Part shown: piece after piece, positions 37,533-45,768 of the stretch
Layout of the letters: every line of letters starts with the position of its first letter
Position numbering within the stretch: the first letter of the stretch is position 1
From: Roseomonas sp.
GTDB taxonomy: Bacteria > Pseudomonadota > Alphaproteobacteria > Acetobacterales > Acetobacteraceae
Length of the DNA: 64,000 nt
Assembly: GCA_020249145.1 (NCBI GenBank)
Contig: JADCGF010000019.1
Coordinates: 1-64,000 of the forward strand
Reading direction: 5' to 3'
The notes under the pieces: generated by a model
The model's database searches: none
The model's input: the letters and a program-made list of their open reading frames with translations, nothing else
What the model was told of the DNA's origin: nothing
Made by a program: the position numbers and the translations under genes

Positions 37533-37561
37533 TTGCCTTGCAGAATTATTGTAGCTACATA
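37533..37561 (+). promoter_or_regulatory. BrnTA promoter with palindromic operator
   Basis: TTGCCT (37533-37538) is 17 bases from TACATA (37556-37561), and the perfect palindrome TGTAGCTACA (37550-37559) covers the -10 region. Transcription would begin close to the ATG at 37568, giving an almost leaderless message. The palindrome is a natural site for autorepression by the BrnT-BrnA complex; this is inferred from position. Confidence 0.4.
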
Positions 37562-37567
37562 TATTCC

Positions 37568-37840
37568 ATGCGCATCACCTATGATCCCGCAAAGCGCGCC
37601 AGAACACTGGCTGAACGGGGATTGGATTTTGCCGATGCGGCGCTGATTTTCGCCGGGCTGCACGCCACACTTGAAGATACGCGGCGCGACTATGGTGAGA
37701 ATCGCTTCATCACCGCCGAGCTTTTGCTGGGCCGGTTGGTGGTTCTGGTTTGGACTCTGCGCGGCGCGGCCCGCCGCATCATTTCCATGAGGCACGCCCA
37801 TGCCGAAGAAGAAACCCGCTGGCGCCAGCACTTGGGTTGA
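37568..37840 (+). CDS. brnT: BrnT family ribonuclease toxin
   Basis: A 90-residue BrnT (COG2929), a RelE-fold ribonuclease that stops translation. The opening MRITYDPAKRARTLAERGLD and FADAALIF, then DTRRDYGENRFIT, VVLVWTLRG, and RRIISMRHAHAEEE fit the family, with conserved Arg, Glu and His residues as the likely active site. The start at 37568 gives the standard N terminus. The antitoxin gene overlaps its 3' end by 41 bases. Confidence 0.9.
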   Translation: MRITYDPAKRARTLAERGLDFADAALIFAGLHATLEDTRRDYGENRFITAELLLGRLVVLVWTLRGAARRIISMRHAHAEEETRWRQHLG

Positions 37841-38066
37841 TCCAGATGACCCGCCGCCGCTGACCGACGCATTCTTCACCCAGGCGGAAATCCACGACGG
37901 CGCCCGGCTGATCCGTCGAGGCCGCCCGCCTCTGCCACAGGCAAAGCGCCAAGTGACGCTGCGCCTGGACCCGGATCTTTTGGAGCGCCTGCGCGCCACC
38001 GGACCCGGCTGGCAAACCCGCGTCAACGACGCGCTGCGCGCCTGGCTGAAGAAACACGCCGCCTGA
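37800..38066 (+). CDS. brnA: BrnA family antitoxin
   Basis: An 88-residue ribbon-helix-helix antitoxin. The N-terminal part DPDDPPPLTDAFFTQAEIHD is the toxin-wrapping segment, and the C-terminal KRQVTLRLDPDLLERLRATG plus GWQTRVNDALRAWLKKHA forms the DNA-binding ribbon and helices. It should neutralise BrnT and repress the shared promoter. It overlaps brnT by 41 bases, the usual toxin-first order, and is followed by prfC after 49 bases. Confidence 0.9.
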   Translation: MPKKKPAGASTWVDPDDPPPLTDAFFTQAEIHDGARLIRRGRPPLPQAKRQVTLRLDPDLLERLRATGPGWQTRVNDALRAWLKKHAA

Positions 38067-38115
38067 TCAGGGCCGCGCGACAAGCGCCGCTTCTGATGCT
38101 AACCCACGCCGCATC

Positions 38116-39726
38116 ATGTCTGATACCGCCATCCCCGCCGCCCGCATTGCCGAAGAAGCCGCCCGCAGGCGGAGCTTTGCCATCATCGCCCATCCTGACG
38201 CGGGCAAAACCACGCTCACGGAAAAGCTGCTGCTGAAGGGTGGTGCCATTCAGTTGGCCGGCGCAGTGCGCGCCAAGGGCAATGCGCGGCGCACGCGTTC
38301 GGATTGGATGAAGATTGAACAGGATCGTGGGATTTCGGTGGCGACATCCGTCATGACGTTCGAGCGTGATGGCGTGGTCTTCAACCTGCTGGACACGCCA
38401 GGTCACGAGGATTTTTCCGAAGACACCTACCGCACCCTGACCGCCGTTGATGCCGCCGTAATGGTGCTGGATGCGGCGAAGGGTATTGAAAGCCAAACGC
38501 GCAAATTGTTCGAAGTCTGCCGCATGCGCGATATTCCCATCATCACCTTCATCAACAAGATGGATCGCGAAGCGCGCGAACCTTTCGAATTGCTGGATGA
38601 AATCCAGAATTTGCTGGCGCTTGATGCGACACCCGCCGCCTGGCCGGTGGGCCGTGCCGCCGACTTCGCCGGGGTTTATGATTTGGCCACTGACCGTTTT
38701 CTGCCTGTCGCGGAAGGTGCCGAACCGATCCAGCTTGAATCGCCGGAAGACCCGAAACTTGCCGCGCTGGTTGGCGATGAACGGGCTTTGGCGCTTTCCG
38801 AGGAAGTGCTGCTGGCCCGCGCCGGCTATCCCGAATTCAACGCGGATCGCTTTCTGGAAGGGTCTTTGACGCCGGTGTTTTTCGGCTCTGCGCTGCGTGA
38901 TTTCGGCATTGCGCATTTGCTGGATGGGCTGGCACGCCATGCGCCGCCACCGCGTGCGCGCCCAGCCGATCAGCGCCTGGTCACACCTGGTGAGGAAAAA
39001 CTCACGGGATTTGTCTTCAAGATCCAGGCGAATATGGACCCCAACCACCGCGACCGCGTGGCCTTTGTGAGGCTATGCAGCGGGCGGCTGACCAAGGGCA
39101 TGCGGCTGCGCCAAAGCCGCACCGGCAAGCAGGTGCCGGTGAATGCGCCGCTGTTTTTCTTCGCCAAAGACCGTCAGGTGGCGGAAGAAGCCTGGCCCGG
39201 CGATGTGATCGGCATTGCCAATCACGGAACACTCCGCATCGGCGATACGCTGACGGAAGGAGAGGCCTTGGATTTTCGCGGCGTGCCTTCCTTCGCGCCG
39301 GAAATCCTGCGCCATATCCGGCTTGATGATCCGATGCTGGCGAAGAAGCTGCGCACCGCGCTTGATCAATTGGCGGAGGAAGGCGTGGTGCAATTGTTCC
39401 GCCCGCGTGATGGCTCCCCGCCTGTTGTCGGCGTGGTGGGACAATTGCAGTTGGATGTGCTGCAAAGTCGGCTGAAGGTGGAATATGGCGTGCCGGCCGG
39501 TTTTGATGCCACGCCCTGGGAACAGGTGCGCTGGATTGTCTCCGATGAGGCTGGCGCGCTGGAACGCTTCGCGGAAGCCAATCGGCGCGATGTCGCGGAA
39601 GACCATGATGGCGCGCTGGTGGCGTTTTTCAGCAGCGATTGGCGCCGCCGCCGCGCAGAAGAAGAATGGCCCATGCTGCGCTTCCATGCCGTGCGCGAAC
39701 AGCATGGGGTGGGCGGGGGGAAATAG
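38116..39726 (+). CDS. prfC: Peptide chain release factor 3
   Basis: A 536-residue translational GTPase that recycles RF1 and RF2 from the ribosome. G1 AHPDAGKTTLTEKLL, G3 DTPGHEDFSEDTYR and G4 NKMDR are visible; QDRGISVATSVMTF is the switch I region and is RF3-specific. The C-terminal domain includes VVGVVGQLQLDVLQSRLKVE. It lies just after BrnTA and may be transcribed from its own promoter or by read-through. A hairpin cluster follows. Confidence 0.96.
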   Translation: MSDTAIPAARIAEEAARRRSFAIIAHPDAGKTTLTEKLLLKGGAIQLAGAVRAKGNARRTRSDWMKIEQDRGISVATSVMTFERDGVVFNLLDTPGHEDFSEDTYRTLTAVDAAVMVLDAAKGIESQTRKLFEVCRMRDIPIITFINKMDREAREPFELLDEIQNLLALDATPAAWPVGRAADFAGVYDLATDRFLPVAEGAEPIQLESPEDPKLAALVGDERALALSEEVLLARAGYPEFNADRFLEGSLTPVFFGSALRDFGIAHLLDGLARHAPPPRARPADQRLVTPGEEKLTGFVFKIQANMDPNHRDRVAFVRLCSGRLTKGMRLRQSRTGKQVPVNAPLFFFAKDRQVAEEAWPGDVIGIANHGTLRIGDTLTEGEALDFRGVPSFAPEILRHIRLDDPMLAKKLRTALDQLAEEGVVQLFRPRDGSPPVVGVVGQLQLDVLQSRLKVEYGVPAGFDATPWEQVRWIVSDEAGALERFAEANRRDVAEDHDGALVAFFSSDWRRRRAEEEWPMLRFHAVREQHGVGGGK

Positions 39727-39734
39727 TCTTCCCC

Positions 39735-39761
39735 CGCAAGCCTTTGGCTTGCGTTATCTTT
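39735..39761 (+). terminator. Probable terminator of prfC
   Basis: CGCAAGCC (39735-39742) pairs with GGCTTGCG (39746-39753) over a TTT loop, followed by TTATCTTT. The stem is short and the T-tract imperfect. Confidence 0.45.
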
Positions 39762-39851
39762 GGCGGATCGTCACCGATCCGCCATCAGGCGCCGGCGCGC
39801 GCATCCGCGCGCTTGGCTTCGCCGCATAAGCGGCGGCGCCCGTTCGGGCGC
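39761..39851. repeat. Cluster of GC-rich hairpins downstream of prfC
   Basis: A perfect 10-bp stem TGGCGGATCG (39761-39770) with CGATCCGCCA (39775-39784) is followed by a GCGCGC palindromic stretch (about 39794-39812) and by GCGCCC (39836-39841) with GGGCGC (39846-39851). Together with the hairpin at 39735 this makes three or four stems in about 120 bases between two convergent genes. It may be a bidirectional terminator region or a repeat family. Confidence 0.5.
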
Positions 39852-39877
39852 TCACCCGCCTTTGGCGTGCGTAGTTC

Positions 39878-40204
39878 TTACTTGACCGACGAAAATGACG
39901 TCGGTTGCAAGATTTCATTGGTGACCTTGGTCAACAACGGGCCATTGGCTTCGGTTTCCGCACGCGCCTTGATCCAATCCGGATCGGCCTGGAACTTCGC
40001 CCATTTTTCTTCCCGTTCCGCCAGCGACTTCCACGCCACCATATAGGTCAGGCTATGGTTGGAATCGCCGATCAGCGTGGTCCAGAAACCGGCCTGGCGA
40101 ATGCCGTGCTTGTCCCAGAGCTTCAGCGTGATGGTGTCAAACCGCTTCATCAGATCGGGCAGGCGCCCGGGCTGGCAGTGATAAATGCGAAGTTCATAGA
40201 GCAT
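39878..40204 (-). CDS. NIPSNAP family protein
   Basis: A 108-residue dimeric alpha-beta barrel-type protein. YELRIYHCQPGRLPDLMKRF, the KHGIRQAGFW segment, and NHSLTYMVAWKSLAEREEKW match NIPSNAP. Bacterial members are small and of unknown function, often near oxidative catabolism genes. AGGAG lies before the start. It is monocistronic, convergent with prfC, and followed upstream by a 372-base gap. Confidence 0.9.
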   Translation of the reverse strand: MLYELRIYHCQPGRLPDLMKRFDTITLKLWDKHGIRQAGFWTTLIGDSNHSLTYMVAWKSLAEREEKWAKFQADPDWIKARAETEANGPLLTKVTNEILQPTSFSSVK

Positions 40205-40576
40205 CGTTTTTCTCCTGTGTTTGAATTGCAGAGTTTAGCGCATTTTCAAACCAAGAGGAATCGCTTGGCGGCTTGGAAAATGCGGTCAATCAGAACAGCA
40301 CTATGCACCGCAATAACGCGCCGCGACGATTGATATGCCCCATCGTCCCCCGATCATGAAGCTTCACCCGTTTCACCAGTTGCGCGTGGCCAGGGATGAA
40401 GCGGTCAAAAAACATCCAGCGCGAATGCTCATGCGCGCGCCCACCAGCGCTGATCGCCATCGCTGCCGTGACTATGGCGGCCCTGCTGCCCTTGGTGCGT
40501 TCTTCGTAGTGGGCGAGGCCATGTTCGGTCGCAACCCCATCCGCCCCGGCTGTTGCATCAGCAAGCTCATGGCGCG
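40205..40576. other. 372-base gap without a supported gene
   Basis: Both strands have open stretches without family resemblance. On the minus strand about 95 codons are open, ending in a stop near 40291 and including FFDRFIPGHAQLVKRVKLHD; on the plus strand a frame begins with MKLHPFHQLRVARDEAVKKH at about 40357. Neither has a convincing ribosome-binding site. A decayed gene is possible. No hairpin or promoter stands out. Confidence 0.3.
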
Positions 40577-41512
40577 TTACTGCGCCTCATCCGCATCAAA
40601 CACGGCCTGTACTGCCCCCGGGTCGCATTTGATTGACACACCCGCGCGTTCCAATTGCAGCTTCATGGGCACGCGGCTGTCAAGGTTTTCCCAACCGCGA
40701 TTCAACGCTTCATTCATTTCTTCCAGCGTCAATTGGCAAAGCCGCATCGGCACATTCAATTCGCGGCCCATCGTCACCGCCAGCGTCACATCCTTATGCG
40801 CCAGCTTCAGCGCAAAGGCGGGCGGATCATATTTATCCACCAGGAATTGATCGGTAATGCGGTCAAAAGTGCGCTTGCGCCCCAAGGCACCCTGGCGCAC
40901 GGCCTTCCAGAGATTAAGCGGGTCCATCCCCGCCTTCACGCCCATGGAAAACACTTCGGCCATGGCGGTTTGAATCGCGTAACCCGCCATATTGTGCACC
41001 AGCTTTGCCACCGTCGCGGTGCCGATTGGGCCGATATAGGCGGCCTGGTCACCAAAGGCATCCAGCACCTTCTTGTATTTGTCGAAAACTTCCTTGTCGC
41101 CACCAACCCAAATGGCGAGCTTGCCGGTCTCAGCCCCCTTTGGCCCGCCGCTGACGGGCGCATCAAAACCATGGGCGCCCTTGGTCGCGAGTGCTTCGGC
41201 CATGCGCTTCATCAGCGCTTGGGAATTGGTGGAAAGGTCGAAATAGGCTGCGCCCTTTTGCACCCCTGCCAGAATGCCATCGGTGCCGAAAATCACCGGC
41301 TCCACTTCCTTGGGGCCAGGCAGAGAAGTGAAAATCACCTCGCATTGCTCAGCGACAGCCTTGGGTGTTTCCGCCCAAGTGGCGCCGGCAGCAAGCCGAT
41401 TGGCGCCGGCTTCGCGGCGGATGTCATGCACTACCAGTTGATAGCCGGCCTTTTGCAGATTGGCGGCCATGAAGGCGCCCATGGTGCCAAGGCCGATAAA
41501 ACCTACTTTCAT
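40577..41512 (-). CDS. 3-hydroxyisobutyrate dehydrogenase-family NAD(P)-dependent oxidoreductase
   Basis: A 311-residue beta-hydroxyacid dehydrogenase. The Rossmann loop [19 protein letters not shown] opens the protein, [20 protein letters not shown] is the substrate loop, and [17 protein letters not shown] carries the catalytic Lys. The frame extends 18 codons upstream of 41512 but the family starts at this ATG. The substrate may be a 2-methyl-3-hydroxy or tartronate-like acid. It follows the carboxymuconolactone decarboxylase-like gene by four bases. Confidence 0.9.
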   Translation of the reverse strand: MKVGFIGLGTMGAFMAANLQKAGYQLVVHDIRREAGANRLAAGATWAETPKAVAEQCEVIFTSLPGPKEVEPVIFGTDGILAGVQKGAAYFDLSTNSQALMKRMAEALATKGAHGFDAPVSGGPKGAETGKLAIWVGGDKEVFDKYKKVLDAFGDQAAYIGPIGTATVAKLVHNMAGYAIQTAMAEVFSMGVKAGMDPLNLWKAVRQGALGRKRTFDRITDQFLVDKYDPPAFALKLAHKDVTLAVTMGRELNVPMRLCQLTLEEMNEALNRGWENLDSRVPMKLQLERAGVSIKCDPGAVQAVFDADEAQ

Positions 41513-41516
41513 TGCA

Positions 41517-41855
41517 TCAGCCCTTCTTCGCCTGATCCTGCGCTTCAAATACATCAACGGCGACATGCGCTGCCGTCATGGCGGAAGGCCAGCCGGAATA
41601 CATCGAAAGATGCGTGATGATTTCTGAAATTTCCTCGCGCGAGAGCCCATTGGTCAGGCCGCGGGCGATATGGCTGTTCAATTGATCCTGCCAGCCCATT
41701 GCGACCAGCGCGGCGATCGTCACCATGGAACGATCACGCTTGGAAAGCTGAGGCCGTTTCCAGACATCGCCATAAACGTACTGGTGGGTCATCTCCACCA
41801 GCTTGGGGAAATCCGGGTTGATACGGTCGCGGCGAGCGGAAGGCGGGGCAGCCAT
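41517..41855 (-). CDS. Carboxymuconolactone decarboxylase family protein
   Basis: A 112-residue AhpD-like helical protein. The centre RDRSMVTIAALVAMGWQDQL, then HIARGLTNGLSREEISEIIT is the CMD core. The Cys pair of AhpD-type peroxidases is absent, so a peroxidase role is unlikely. GAGGAG precedes the start at 41855. It lies four bases before the dehydrogenase gene, so the pair probably forms one catabolic unit. Confidence 0.88.
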   Translation of the reverse strand: MAAPPSARRDRINPDFPKLVEMTHQYVYGDVWKRPQLSKRDRSMVTIAALVAMGWQDQLNSHIARGLTNGLSREEISEIITHLSMYSGWPSAMTAAHVAVDVFEAQDQAKKG

Positions 41856-41995
41856 GGGAAGTCTCCTCATGCGGTGTCAGCACAGCACCGGCAGAGGAAT
41901 GGCTGGGCGTGCAGCGTACCCAAGCCCTGACTTCCCCCACCTCTTCTGTGTTGCACCCATCCTGCGGCCAGTATCCCGGCGCTGCAAGCAGGTCA

Positions 41996-42490
41996 TCAAA
42001 GGCCCGTTACACTGCGCCGCGCAAGGCCAAGCGCCGCCGCCACGGTGGCTTCACGCACCGCAGCGCGGTCACCTGGAAAGACATGGCGTTCGACCAGCGT
42101 GGGCGCGCCTTCGCGTGCGCAGCCTATGAACACCAAACCCACCGGCTTGCCTAGTGTAGCACCACCTGGTCCCGCAACGCCGGTGCAGGAAAGGGCAAGT
42201 GAAACACCCGCACGCGCACGCGCCCCTTCCGCCATTGCGCGCGCCACTTCCGCGCTGACAGCGCCGTGCTGCGACAGGCTTTCTGGGCCTACGCCAACCA
42301 TTTTCTGCTTTGCATCATTCGAATAGGTCACAAAGCCCGCCATGACGACAGAAGATGATCCCGCAATTGCGGTCAGTGCGGCGGCAATCAACCCGCCGGT
42401 GCAGCTTTCCGCCGTTGCCAGCGTCATTCCCTTGGCATCCATCTGCGCAAGCAGGTTGCGCGCCTGATCTAGAGTGGCCTCAGGCAGCAT
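41996..42490 (-). CDS. CinA-like nicotinamide-nucleotide amidohydrolase domain protein
   Basis: A 164-residue stand-alone CinA C-terminal domain (PncC type), which deamidates NMN to NaMN for NAD recycling. TLATAESCTGGLIAAALTAI holds the catalytic Ser-Cys-Thr region, and SLALSCTGVAGPGGATLGKP the second conserved loop. It starts three bases after pgpA and ends the radA-to-cinA series. Confidence 0.92.
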   Translation of the reverse strand: MLPEATLDQARNLLAQMDAKGMTLATAESCTGGLIAAALTAIAGSSSVVMAGFVTYSNDAKQKMVGVGPESLSQHGAVSAEVARAMAEGARARAGVSLALSCTGVAGPGGATLGKPVGLVFIGCAREGAPTLVERHVFPGDRAAVREATVAAALGLARRSVTGL

Positions 42491-42493
42491 GGG

Positions 42494-42943
42494 TCAGATC
42501 ACTCCCGGCAGAAGGGGGCGCGCCAGGATCAGCGCCAGGGCGGCCAGCGCACCCGCGACAATATCATCCAGCATGACACCAAAAGCTCCCTTTTGCTGAT
42601 CCGCCCAGGAAATCGGCCAGGGTTTCAGGATATCGAGAATGCGAAACAGGCCGAAGGCAATCAGTACGCCCCAGATGCTCGCCCCCAGGCTCAAGCCCGC
42701 CAGGGCTATCAGCATGCCTGCTGCCTCATCAACCACAATCCAACCGGGGTCTTGATTGGGCGTGTCGCGCAGTACTTTGCGCACGGCGTAAAAACCGATC
42801 AGCGTAACCAGCAGTGCAAGCAGCACCGCAGCAAGCGGCCCGAGCAAGGCCACAGGCAAAACCACCAATGACCCCCAAGTGCCAGGCGCGGGGTTCAGCC
42901 GCCCAACGCCGCCCATCGTCGCAATCAACAAGGGCAGATTCAT
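42494..42943 (-). CDS. pgpA: Phosphatidylglycerophosphatase A
   Basis: A 149-residue inner-membrane phosphatase making phosphatidylglycerol from its phosphate, the step after PgsA. ATMGGVGRLNPAPGTWGSLV, WIVVDEAAGMLIAL and LDDIVAGALAAL match PgpA. The ATG at 42943 gives the standard N terminus, four bases after the lytic transglycosylase stop. Confidence 0.93.
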   Translation of the reverse strand: MNLPLLIATMGGVGRLNPAPGTWGSLVVLPVALLGPLAAVLLALLVTLIGFYAVRKVLRDTPNQDPGWIVVDEAAGMLIALAGLSLGASIWGVLIAFGLFRILDILKPWPISWADQQKGAFGVMLDDIVAGALAALALILARPLLPGVI

Positions 42944-42947
42944 GCGC

Positions 42948-45041
42948 TTATTTCGCGCTGGCAAGCCAGCTTGCCATGGGGTGCGGCGCATTGGCCGGCG
43001 GGTTCTGGCGCGCGCGATAAATTACCGCGCCTTCAACAATGCGCTGCACGTAATTGCGCGTCTCGGTAAAGGGAATCATTTCCATCCAATCGAGCAAATC
43101 GCGTTCACCCCGCAGAGGATTGCCATAGGTGACAAGCCATTCATCCACGCGCCGCGGCCCGGCATTATAGGCTGCGGCTGCCATCACCAGCGACCCTTCG
43201 AAGCGCCCGAGCATTTCATCCAGATAGGCCGCGCCAAGCCTGATATTGGCCTGTGGGTCCGCCGTTAGCATTTCCGCGCGGAAATTCATGCCAAGCCGAC
43301 GCGCGACAGTCTGGGCGGTGGAAGGCAGCAATTGCATGAGCCCGCGCGCATTGGCGCTGCTGACCGCTTCCGTATCGAAATTGCTTTCCTGCCGCGTGAC
43401 CGAGAGAATAAAGGCAGGTTCGGGTGACGTGACAGGCACACGGAAAGGTGTGGGCCAGCCTTCCGGCAGTAGCACATCGCCTTCAATGGCGGATCGCCGC
43501 GCCACCCAAACGGCATGGTCGGGCCGGCCGATATGGTTGGCCAGCCGCACTGTCAGCAGCCTGTCCTGTGCATCGGATGATGTTGCCTGCAAGCGCATGA
43601 GAAATACGCGTGTGCGGCGCGTCTCACCAAGTTCCGCCAGCGTCGTCACCACGCGCGCCAATTCGCGCTGCGCGAATTCCTGGGCAAGTCTTTGATCAAT
43701 CGGCGGCGTTTGAAGTGCGCGCAGGCGCTGATCAAGGGCCTCCTGGCTTTCACCCATGGTCAGCGCCGCAAGCTGGCCGTAAAAGGCAGTCGGCAATTGT
43801 GCCGCTGCCGTATAGCGTTCGCGCGCGGTGCCACTTGCCCCACGCGCCGCCAACGCCCTACCTTCCCAATAAAGCGCGCGGGCGCGAGTGATCACCGAAC
43901 GCGTGCCAAGCGCCATCGCCACAAAATGCCGCTGCGCCAGAACAGGATCATTCAAAAAGCGCAGCGCGATGAAACCCGCCAGGAATTCCGCTTCTTGCCG
44001 GCCATCGCTGCCCAGGGGCTGGCCGTGAAAGGCCGCGATGCGGTGCGCATCCTTCGCGTTGTTCAAGCGCAATAATTTGCGCGCGAGGATTTGCCGCTCC
44101 GCCCAGACCGAGCGCGCGATTTCGGGGTCCATGTTTGCCTGGAAGGGTTCCGCCACAATCCAGCTTGCCGCCGCATCGGCGTCCTGATCACGGCGGCGCA
44201 GCAGACGCGCCCTTTCATAAGCCCAGCCGAGGTCAAGCGGGCGCAGAAGAATCTGGGTCTCCTCTGGTGTCGCCGCCAAACGCATCCGGATTTGGCCGGA
44301 ACCACGTGACACGCCACTCATGCGTTCCAACGCGCGCTGAGCGCCTTCCATGTCGCGTGCGAAAAACAGTCGATCAAAACGTTGTTGATGATCATCCGCG
44401 GTCAGCAATCGGCCAAATTGCGCCATGATCCTGGCTTCAGTCGCCGCATCGCCAGGTGCTTCCACCCAAACACGACGAAGCGCACGTCGAGCGCCTGCTT
44501 CACCATCAGCATCGGCGGCTGCCTCGGCATTCGGTTGCGCCGGCGTTACGCGCGTTTGGTTGGGCCCACGCCTGACCATATCCAACAAATTGGATGCTTG
44601 CGATTGACTGGGGGCGGCAGGAGCGCTGCGTGTCAGTGCCTCTGCATGGCGTAGCGCGCCTGAGAGCGTCCGTGCCGGAAAGGTATTAAAATGCGCGACC
44701 GCTAGCACATCATCGGCTGGCCCACCAAAGGCGGCCTCAGCGCGACGCGCGATGGTATCCACCTGCGGCCAATCCGGATTATCGCGCAAAAAGCCGACGA
44801 GTTCAGCCGCTGTGGCCGGCGCAGTGCGATGCGTAAGGCGCATCCACAGCACGATTTTGGGGACCGAGGGATCGGCAGCGGCCGCATAGGTTTCCGCCTC
44901 CGCCCAACGCGACCCATTGGCGGCGGAGATGGCGGCCCTGCCGGCTGTGATGCGCGCAGCCTGAGGCGAAGCAGTTTGTGCAGCGGCCGCACCGGGCAGC
45001 AGCAGCGGAAGGCAGAGCAGGAACCGGCGTGGAAGCCTCAT
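42948..45041 (-). CDS. slt: Soluble lytic murein transglycosylase
   Basis: A 697-residue periplasmic enzyme that cleaves glycan strands in peptidoglycan. A Sec signal (RFLLCLPLLLPGAAAAQTA) is followed by a long helical superhelix region of about 500 residues. The C-terminal SLT domain has RQESNFDTEAVSSANARGLM, with catalytic Glu in RQESNF, and MAAAAYNAGPRRVDEWL. GAGGGA lies before the start at 45041. It is embedded between an SDR gene and pgpA with gaps of under ten bases. Confidence 0.93.
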   Translation of the reverse strand: MRLPRRFLLCLPLLLPGAAAAQTASPQAARITAGRAAISAANGSRWAEAETYAAAADPSVPKIVLWMRLTHRTAPATAAELVGFLRDNPDWPQVDTIARRAEAAFGGPADDVLAVAHFNTFPARTLSGALRHAEALTRSAPAAPSQSQASNLLDMVRRGPNQTRVTPAQPNAEAAADADGEAGARRALRRVWVEAPGDAATEARIMAQFGRLLTADDHQQRFDRLFFARDMEGAQRALERMSGVSRGSGQIRMRLAATPEETQILLRPLDLGWAYERARLLRRRDQDADAAASWIVAEPFQANMDPEIARSVWAERQILARKLLRLNNAKDAHRIAAFHGQPLGSDGRQEAEFLAGFIALRFLNDPVLAQRHFVAMALGTRSVITRARALYWEGRALAARGASGTARERYTAAAQLPTAFYGQLAALTMGESQEALDQRLRALQTPPIDQRLAQEFAQRELARVVTTLAELGETRRTRVFLMRLQATSSDAQDRLLTVRLANHIGRPDHAVWVARRSAIEGDVLLPEGWPTPFRVPVTSPEPAFILSVTRQESNFDTEAVSSANARGLMQLLPSTAQTVARRLGMNFRAEMLTADPQANIRLGAAYLDEMLGRFEGSLVMAAAAYNAGPRRVDEWLVTYGNPLRGERDLLDWMEMIPFTETRNYVQRIVEGAVIYRARQNPPANAPHPMASWLASAK

Positions 45042-45048
45042 GACACCA

Positions 45049-45768
45049 CTATCCCTCAAGCAATATGCGCGCGCCATGGCGCGTCTCACTGGGCAGACAA
45101 AGCGTCGCTATGCCAGGCGCGACATCAGCAGGTTGCGGGATTGTGGAAGGGTCCTCGCCCGGCATGGCAGCGGCGCGCATTTTGGTGGCGACAATATCAG
45201 GATCAACAAGGTTCACGCGCAAGGGCGTGGCCTCCACCTCCTGCGCCCAAGTCATTACCAGATGCTCCATGCCCGCCTTGGATGCGCCATACATGCCCCA
45301 ATAAGCGCGGGGCCGCAGCACCCGCCCGCTTGTGACAAACACCGCACGCCCCGCATCAGAAGCGCGCAAAGGCGGATCACAACTGCGGATCAGGCGCCAG
45401 CTTGCGGTCAGGTTCACCGCCATCACTTCCGCCCAATCGCGAGGATCAATATGTGCAACCGGCGTCAGCTTGTTCAAAGCACCTGCATTATGCACCAGAA
45501 TATCCAGCCGACCGAAGCGCTCCACGATGGAAGGGCCGATCATGTCTATGTCTTTTTCGGCCTTTTGCAGATTAAAGGGCAGCAGAGTCGCGGGCTTGCC
45601 GCCAGCGGCGCGGATCGCGTCATCCACTTCTTCAAGCCCGCCCTGGGTGCGCGCCACCAGCACGCATTGCGCGCCAAGCTTCGCCAATTCCAGCGCCAGC
45701 GCCGCGCCAATACCGCGTGACGCACCGGTGATCAGCGCAACGCGTCCATCCAAATCCGCCATGCTCAT
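45049..45768 (-). CDS. SDR family oxidoreductase
   Basis: A 239-residue short-chain dehydrogenase/reductase. VALITGASRGIGAALALELA binds NAD(P), HNAG is the stabilising motif, and YGASKAGM carries the catalytic Tyr and Lys with Ser in FVTSGRVL. The substrate is unknown. Its start overlaps the purF stop by four bases (ATGA), an arrangement found next to purF in many alphaproteobacteria, which suggests a conserved role. Confidence 0.92.
   Translation of the reverse strand: MSMADLDGRVALITGASRGIGAALALELAKLGAQCVLVARTQGGLEEVDDAIRAAGGKPATLLPFNLQKAEKDIDMIGPSIVERFGRLDILVHNAGALNKLTPVAHIDPRDWAEVMAVNLTASWRLIRSCDPPLRASDAGRAVFVTSGRVLRPRAYWGMYGASKAGMEHLVMTWAQEVEATPLRVNLVDPDIVATKMRAAAMPGEDPSTIPQPADVAPGIATLCLPSETRHGARILLEG

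Noticed and set aside
37481..38083. N-terminal extension of the pteridine reductase-like SDR
   Set aside because: The extension is antisense to brnT and brnA and lacks any SDR feature; the Rossmann start lies directly after the ATG at 37480.
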